Source: an uncultured Bacilli bacterium | GTDB lineage: Bacteria > Bacillota_I > Bacilli_A > RF39 > UBA660 | Direction of reading: 5' to 3' | Length of the DNA: 26,782 nt | Assembly (NCBI GenBank): GCA_944364005.1 | Contig: CALVVW010000015.1 | Span: 1-26,782, forward strand | Shown: positions 23,150 to 26,782 of the stretch, in pieces | Layout: every line of letters begins with the position of its first letter | Position numbering within the stretch: the first letter of the stretch is position 1 | Position numbers and translations under genes: made by a program | The notes under the pieces: model-generated | Database searches by the model: none | Told to the model about the DNA's origin: nothing | What the model saw: the letters and a program-made list of their open reading frames with translations, nothing else

Positions 23150-23914
23150 ATGGATAGTTTATATTTAATTATCTTTTTTATTGTAGGATTATTTTTTGGA
23201 GGCCTTTATTCTGTTATTGGTACGAGATTAGCCGAAGATGATTATCATTTTTTTCCATATCATTGTTTGGAATGTTATCATAAATTAAGTTTTATAGATT
23301 CCATTCCTATCCTTTCTTATTTTTTATTAAAAGGAAAATGTCGATATTGTCATAAAAAAATTGATATTATGGAAATGTTAATGGAAATATTTACAGGAAT
23401 TTTGTTTGCTGTTGCGTATTATAGTTTTGGTTTTTCTTATGAATTGCTTATTGCTTTGGGAATTATTTCACTACTTATTATTATTACAGTTAGCGATCTT
23501 AATTATTTAATTATTCCTGATGAAGTGTTGCTGTTTTTTATCTTTTATTTTATTATTATTCAATTTTTTGCTTCTGGTATTTTGGGAGCCTTTACACATA
23601 TTTTGACTGGTATCTTTTTATTTTTATTGATGTATTTTATTATGTGGTGTGGAGAAAAAGTATTAAAAAAGGAAAGTTTAGGTGGAGGAGATGTAAAAAT
23701 GATGTTCCTTTTTGGTCTTGTATTAGATCCTTTATTAGGAACAATTGCTATCTTTTTGGGAAGTGTTTTTGCTTTACCTATGTCTTTATTTTTACTATAT
23801 AAAAATCGGGAAAAAGTGATTCCTTTTGGTCCGTTTTTATTAATAGCACTTACATTTTTATATTTTACAAAGATTTCTTCTCCAATGATTATTTCTTGGC
23901 TTCAATTTACTTAA
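23150..23914 (+). CDS. pilD: Prepilin peptidase (A24 family)
   Basis: The 254-residue membrane enzyme would cleave the leader after the Gly of the prepilins in this window. It has an N-terminal methyltransferase-type region with two CxxC zinc knuckles (C39/C42 and C64/C67). The catalytic aspartates are D116 in VSDLNYLIIPDE and D181 in the GGGD motif. About seven or eight hydrophobic segments are visible, the expected topology. ATG 23150 follows AAGGAGG; a longer in-frame start inside pilC is rejected. It is translationally close to pilC (11-base gap), so it is one operon. A weak terminator with a long T-run follows. Confidence 0.93.
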   Translation: MDSLYLIIFFIVGLFFGGLYSVIGTRLAEDDYHFFPYHCLECYHKLSFIDSIPILSYFLLKGKCRYCHKKIDIMEMLMEIFTGILFAVAYYSFGFSYELLIALGIISLLIIITVSDLNYLIIPDEVLLFFIFYFIIIQFFASGILGAFTHILTGIFLFLLMYFIMWCGEKVLKKESLGGGDVKMMFLFGLVLDPLLGTIAIFLGSVFALPMSLFLLYKNREKVIPFGPFLLIALTFLYFTKISSPMIISWLQFT

Positions 23915-23939
23915 AAGATTTTCTTTCTTTTTTTTTTTA
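23913..23939 (+). terminator. Weak intrinsic terminator
   Basis: AAAGA (23914-23918) and TCTTT (23922-23926) with a 3-base loop, then a run of about 11 T after 23927. The stop TAA (23912-23914) overlaps the left arm. Confidence 0.4.
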
Positions 23940-23969
23940 GTTATTGTATGATAGAAAAAGGGGGAGTAT

Positions 23970-25274
23970 ATGAAAAATAGAACCATTTTACCTGCAGATA
24001 CTTATATTGTTATTAATAAAACTGTACTTAATGATTCTGATAAAAAAATTATTAGTATGCTTTATCAACCAATTATAGGTTATACTGCTGTTTCTTTATA
24101 TTTTACATTGTTAGATGATTTAGATAAGTTAGAGGTGATGAGTAGTGATTTAACACATCATCATTTAATGGCTACCATGCAATTAAGACTCGAAGATATT
24201 GTGATTGCTAGAGAAAAATTGGAAGCGTGTGGTCTTTTAAAAACTTATTATAAAACAGGTAATGTTAATCAATACGTTTACTTGATTTATTCTCCTTTGT
24301 CTGCTCATGAGTTTTTAACGCATCCGATATTGAATGTTGTATTGTTTAATAATTTAGGGAAAAAAGAGTATGAGAGGATTGTTAATTATTATAAAATTCC
24401 TCGTATTAATTTAAAAGATTATGAAGATATTACTTCTTCTTTTGATGAGGTATTTACTTCTGTTAGAGGAAATTCTTTTGAAGTTAATCAAGATATTACA
24501 AAAAGAGATACTAATAATATTTTATTAAGTAAAGGAATTGATTTTAATTTATTAATTTCTAGTATTCCTAGTAGTATGGTACATGAGAAATGTTTTTCTA
24601 AAGAGGTGAAAGAGTTTATTAATGCGCTTAGTTTTACCTATCAATTAGATACTCTTGCTATGCAAGGACTGGTTCGAGATGCTTTAAATGAAAAGGGAAT
24701 GATTGATAAGACTCTTCTTAGAAAAAGTTGTCGTGAATATTATCAGTTTGAGCATAATGGTGATTTACCTACATTAATTTATAATAAACAACCAGATTAT
24801 TTAAAGAAACCTGCTGGAGATCATTCTAAATGGGCTAAGATGGTTTATGCATTTGAAAATTTGACGCCTTATCAATTTTTAAAAGCTAAGTATAAGGGTG
24901 CAGAACCTACTGATCGTGATAAGAGGTTAATTGAAAATTTGTTAGTGGATCAAAAATTAAATCCTGGTGTTGTCAATGTATTGATTGCTTATGTTTTAAA
25001 GATTAATCATGAACAGTTAAAGAAGAGTTATGTAGAGGCTATTGCTGGGCAGTGGAAGAGATTAAATATAGAAACTGTAGAGGATGCTATGAGGATTGCC
25101 GAAAAAGAACATAAAAAGATAAAGAAGATTGTTGCTAAAGGTAATACTGTAAAGAAGACATCTACAAAGATTGATAATAGTTTACCTGTGTGGTTTGATC
25201 AGGATTTAAAGAATGAAGAGACTAGTAAAGAAGAAGCGGAAGAGTTAAATAAGATATTAGAGGAATTAGTGTAA
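23970..25274 (+). CDS. dnaB: Replication initiation and membrane attachment protein DnaB (DnaB/DnaD family)
   Basis: The 434-residue protein resembles Bacillus DnaB, which helps DnaD and DnaI load the replicative helicase. The N-terminal winged-helix region begins near residue 10 (LNDSDKKIISMLYQPIIGY). The C-terminal DnaD-like region contains YQFLKAKYKGAEPTDRDKR and NPGVVNVLIAYVLKIN (about 315-365), followed by a charged linker and an acidic end. This is not the ring helicase: no Walker A is present. Start ATG 23970 follows AAGGGGGAG; a TATGAT (23947-23952) lies upstream. In Bacillus dnaI follows dnaB; here a prepilin gene follows instead. Confidence 0.85.
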   Translation: MKNRTILPADTYIVINKTVLNDSDKKIISMLYQPIIGYTAVSLYFTLLDDLDKLEVMSSDLTHHHLMATMQLRLEDIVIAREKLEACGLLKTYYKTGNVNQYVYLIYSPLSAHEFLTHPILNVVLFNNLGKKEYERIVNYYKIPRINLKDYEDITSSFDEVFTSVRGNSFEVNQDITKRDTNNILLSKGIDFNLLISSIPSSMVHEKCFSKEVKEFINALSFTYQLDTLAMQGLVRDALNEKGMIDKTLLRKSCREYYQFEHNGDLPTLIYNKQPDYLKKPAGDHSKWAKMVYAFENLTPYQFLKAKYKGAEPTDRDKRLIENLLVDQKLNPGVVNVLIAYVLKINHEQLKKSYVEAIAGQWKRLNIETVEDAMRIAEKEHKKIKKIVAKGNTVKKTSTKIDNSLPVWFDQDLKNEETSKEEAEELNKILEELV

Positions 25275-25291
25275 TTGCTAATTCTTTTTTT
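25261..25291 (+). terminator. Intrinsic terminator with the stop codon in its loop
   Basis: GAATTAG (25263-25269) pairs with CTAATTC (25278-25284), extended by one G-U and one A-T pair at the base, then a T-run. The stop TAA (25272-25274) is in the loop. Confidence 0.75.
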
Positions 25292-25300
25292 GCTTGTCAG

Positions 25301-25330
25301 TTGACATTTACCCTGGAGGGGGGGTATAAT
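25301..25330 (+). promoter_or_regulatory. Consensus promoter with a G7 tract in the spacer
   Basis: A perfect TTGACA (25301-25306) and a perfect TATAAT (25325-25330) are separated by 18 bases. The last seven bases of the spacer (25318-25324) are all G, directly next to the -10. The downstream gene encodes a prepilin-type adhesin. Loss of one G would give the optimal 17-base spacing. Confidence 0.9.
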
Positions 25331-25363
25331 CTTATTAAGATATGTTAAGTAGGGTGTGTATGT

Positions 25364-26782
25364 ATGATGATGAAGAATAAATCCGGTTTTACAATGATAG
25401 AATTACTCGCAACTATTACGATTCTTGGTATCTTAATGGCTGTTGCGATAGGTGCCGTTTCTTGGATTTTAGATTTAAATGAAAAAAGATATTATTCTAC
25501 TTTAGAAAAAAATGTGGCTTTGGCGGCAGAATCTTATTATGCGAATCATAGAGCTTCTTTACCAAGTGCTATTGGTCAAAGTAGAAAATTACTATTAAAG
25601 ACATTGGTAGAACAGAAATATTTACCTGATGTTTTAGATTATGGAAAAGGTGATTGTACTGCTTCTTTAGAGAGTTATGTAGTAGTAACGAAATATTCTA
25701 AGAAAGACTATCTTTATAATGTTTATTTTGATTGTCCAGCTTATAAGACTAGACAAGAAGATGCAATCAAAGACTTGTCTATTACTATTAATTTTGATTA
25801 TGATGATAAAAAAGTAAAAGAGTCAAAAGTTAATATTAAGATTAATAGCACGGAAGATAATAAAATAGCTAGTTATGAGTATATTATTTATAAAGATGGA
25901 CAAAATGTATATAATTCAGAAAATGTTTCAGCAGGATATGTAGATAATATTAATCGACAAGTAAAATTAAAAGATTATGTACCCGGTAATATCAGAATAG
26001 TAGTTACTGCTTATGATATGTATGGAAATAAAAAAACAAAAGAAAAAGAGGTAGCGATTTATAATAATGGCCTACCAGAGTGCGGAACAGAAAGTCCCGT
26101 ATATAATAAGTGGACGAATGCCAAAGATGCTAAGCGAAAAGTAACGATAAAATGTGTTAACGGAGACATAACTTGTTTAAGACGAAATTATTCAGAGACC
26201 TTTACTAGTGATATGAAAACGGGTTACATTACTATTACTGGTACAAATAATAAAGAAAAGAAATGTCCGGTAGGGGTGTATATTGATAAAACACCACCTG
26301 TTTGTGGAAGTAATGATGGAAGTAAAGTATGGACAAATAAAAATAGAACAGTAAAGGTTCAGTGTTCGGATGCTACTAGTGGCTGTACTAAAGAAAATGG
26401 TTATAGTAAGACATTTAGTAAGACAACACAAGAAGGAAAGATAGAGATTAAAGATAATGCAGGAAATACAAAAGAGTGTGAAGTGGATGTTTATGTAGAT
26501 AAAACTCCACCAAAATGTGTCGTAACAAAAGAAAATAACAGTTGGACAAATAAGGATGTTACAGTAGAGGTACAATGTACTGATGGAGAAAGTGGATGTA
26601 AGAAATCAACTTATAGCGAAGTAATAACTTCTACAACTAAAACTAAAAAAATTACTGTTTCAGATAATGTAGGAAATACCGCAACATGTACAGCAGATGC
26701 TTATGTAGATAAAACTGCACCAACATGTACTAGTAGTGGAGGTAGTAATAATTGGTCGACAAAGCCAGTAACAATAACGGGA
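25364..26782 (+). CDS. Prepilin fused to Cys-rich Ig-like repeats (probable pilus adhesin), 3' end outside window
   Basis: The frame is open from ATG 25364 to the window edge (473 codons, no stop). The N-terminus is a prepilin signal: MMMKNKSG, cleavage after G8, F9 at +1, Glu at +5 (E13), then a hydrophobic helix to about residue 34. A pilin-like region follows to about residue 140 (including GDC and FDCPAY) and one beta-rich domain to about 238. Then come repeats of about 70-74 residues at 26081-26302, 26303-26515, 26516-26725 and a fourth cut by the edge. Each carries C, a (W)TNK-type turn, (I/V)xC, C, an ITVSDNxGNT-like strand, another C and Y(V/I)DKT(P/A)P. The Cys pattern suggests disulfides, so the product is probably exposed outside. 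ATG 25364 follows AGGGTG. It is likely controlled by the poly-G promoter. Confidence 0.88.
   Translation, partial: MMMKNKSGFTMIELLATITILGILMAVAIGAVSWILDLNEKRYYSTLEKNVALAAESYYANHRASLPSAIGQSRKLLLKTLVEQKYLPDVLDYGKGDCTASLESYVVVTKYSKKDYLYNVYFDCPAYKTRQEDAIKDLSITINFDYDDKKVKESKVNIKINSTEDNKIASYEYIIYKDGQNVYNSENVSAGYVDNINRQVKLKDYVPGNIRIVVTAYDMYGNKKTKEKEVAIYNNGLPECGTESPVYNKWTNAKDAKRKVTIKCVNGDITCLRRNYSETFTSDMKTGYITITGTNNKEKKCPVGVYIDKTPPVCGSNDGSKVWTNKNRTVKVQCSDATSGCTKENGYSKTFSKTTQEGKIEIKDNAGNTKECEVDVYVDKTPPKCVVTKENNSWTNKDVTVEVQCTDGESGCKKSTYSEVITSTTKTKKITVSDNVGNTATCTADAYVDKTAPTCTSSGGSNNWSTKPVTITG
26081..26782 (+). repeat. Tandem protein-repeat region of the adhesin
   Basis: Units begin with a Cys codon at 26081, 26303, 26516 and 26726, with periods of 222, 213 and 210 bases. 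Shared parts are WTNK or WSTK, GC in the middle, DNxGNT and YVDKT(P/A)P at the end of each unit. DNA identity is partial, so the units are old or have diversified. Confidence 0.8.

Noticed and set aside
26192..26575. Minus-strand open frame of 127 codons
   Set aside because: It is antisense to the adhesin repeats; its Cys/Phe/Ile-rich product is the mirror of the repeat codons and has no ribosome binding site.
1..26782. CRISPR arrays, insertion sequences or prophage genes
   Set aside because: I saw no regularly spaced identical repeats, transposase or integrase motifs, or phage structural genes anywhere in the window.

Overview
The window comes from a low-GC, Gram-positive-type bacterium. 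GC is roughly 30 percent by eye. Shine-Dalgarno sequences are strong (AGGAGG-like), promoters are TTGACA/TATAAT type and often carry an extended -10 TGnTATAAT. Bacillus-type genes include DnaB of the DnaB/DnaD initiator family, LepA, HemW, YlbJ, a YlbL/SepM-type protease and a YqfQ-like protein. TGA is used as a stop (for example at 2316, 17577, 18609 and 20703) and TGG as Trp, so the code is standard and this is not a Mycoplasma. I infer an uncultured-type gut Bacilli or Erysipelotrichia/RF39-like lineage. That placement is inference, not something the sequence proves.

Layout. 0-9.7 kb: a rightward block of small membrane/zinc proteins, an HExxH protein, two flavoprotein oxidoreductases (overlapping ATGA), LepA, a tandem pair of an unrecognised family (the first copy frameshifted), HemW, an HD-domain protein and thymidylate kinase. 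9.7-13.0 kb: first part of a type IV pilus system. PilB lies on the minus strand and is divergent from two minor prepilins. 13.0-15.4 kb: YlbJ-like protein (minus), divergent from a YlbL/SepM-like PDZ-S16 protease, then a hotdog thioesterase. 15.4-17.6 kb: two paralogous membrane-anchored C-x9-C proteins flanking a GNAT acetyltransferase. 17.6-19.9 kb: a regulatory intergenic region and an OmpR-family two-component system. 19.9-21.6 kb: SDR enzyme, a small protein, tRNA-Met and a YqfQ-like protein. 21.7-23.9 kb: PilC and prepilin peptidase. 24.0-25.3 kb: DnaB. 25.3 kb to the window end: a prepilin fused to Cys-rich repeats, still open at the edge.

How the genes fit together. PilB, three prepilins, PilC and PilD would build a Gram-positive type IV pilus or pseudopilus. 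They are dispersed among housekeeping genes rather than in one operon. The last gene looks like a pilus-tip or surface adhesin. Its promoter has a perfect TTGACA and TATAAT with a run of seven G inside the spacer, the layout known from phase-variable promoters.

The most interesting signals are: (1) the poly-G promoter and prepilin-repeat adhesin; (2) a PilB with a roughly 245-residue Q/P/E-rich tail containing a 12-bp minisatellite, and a PilC with a Lys-rich N-terminal tail; (3) a cluster of three TAATTTCCCATA boxes upstream of the two-component system, whose base composition breaks the strand skew of the neighbouring genes; (4) a genome habit of placing intrinsic terminators across stop codons; (5) a 12-nt exact reverse complement of tRNA-Met just downstream of that gene; (6) a tandem unrecognised family with a frameshifted member.
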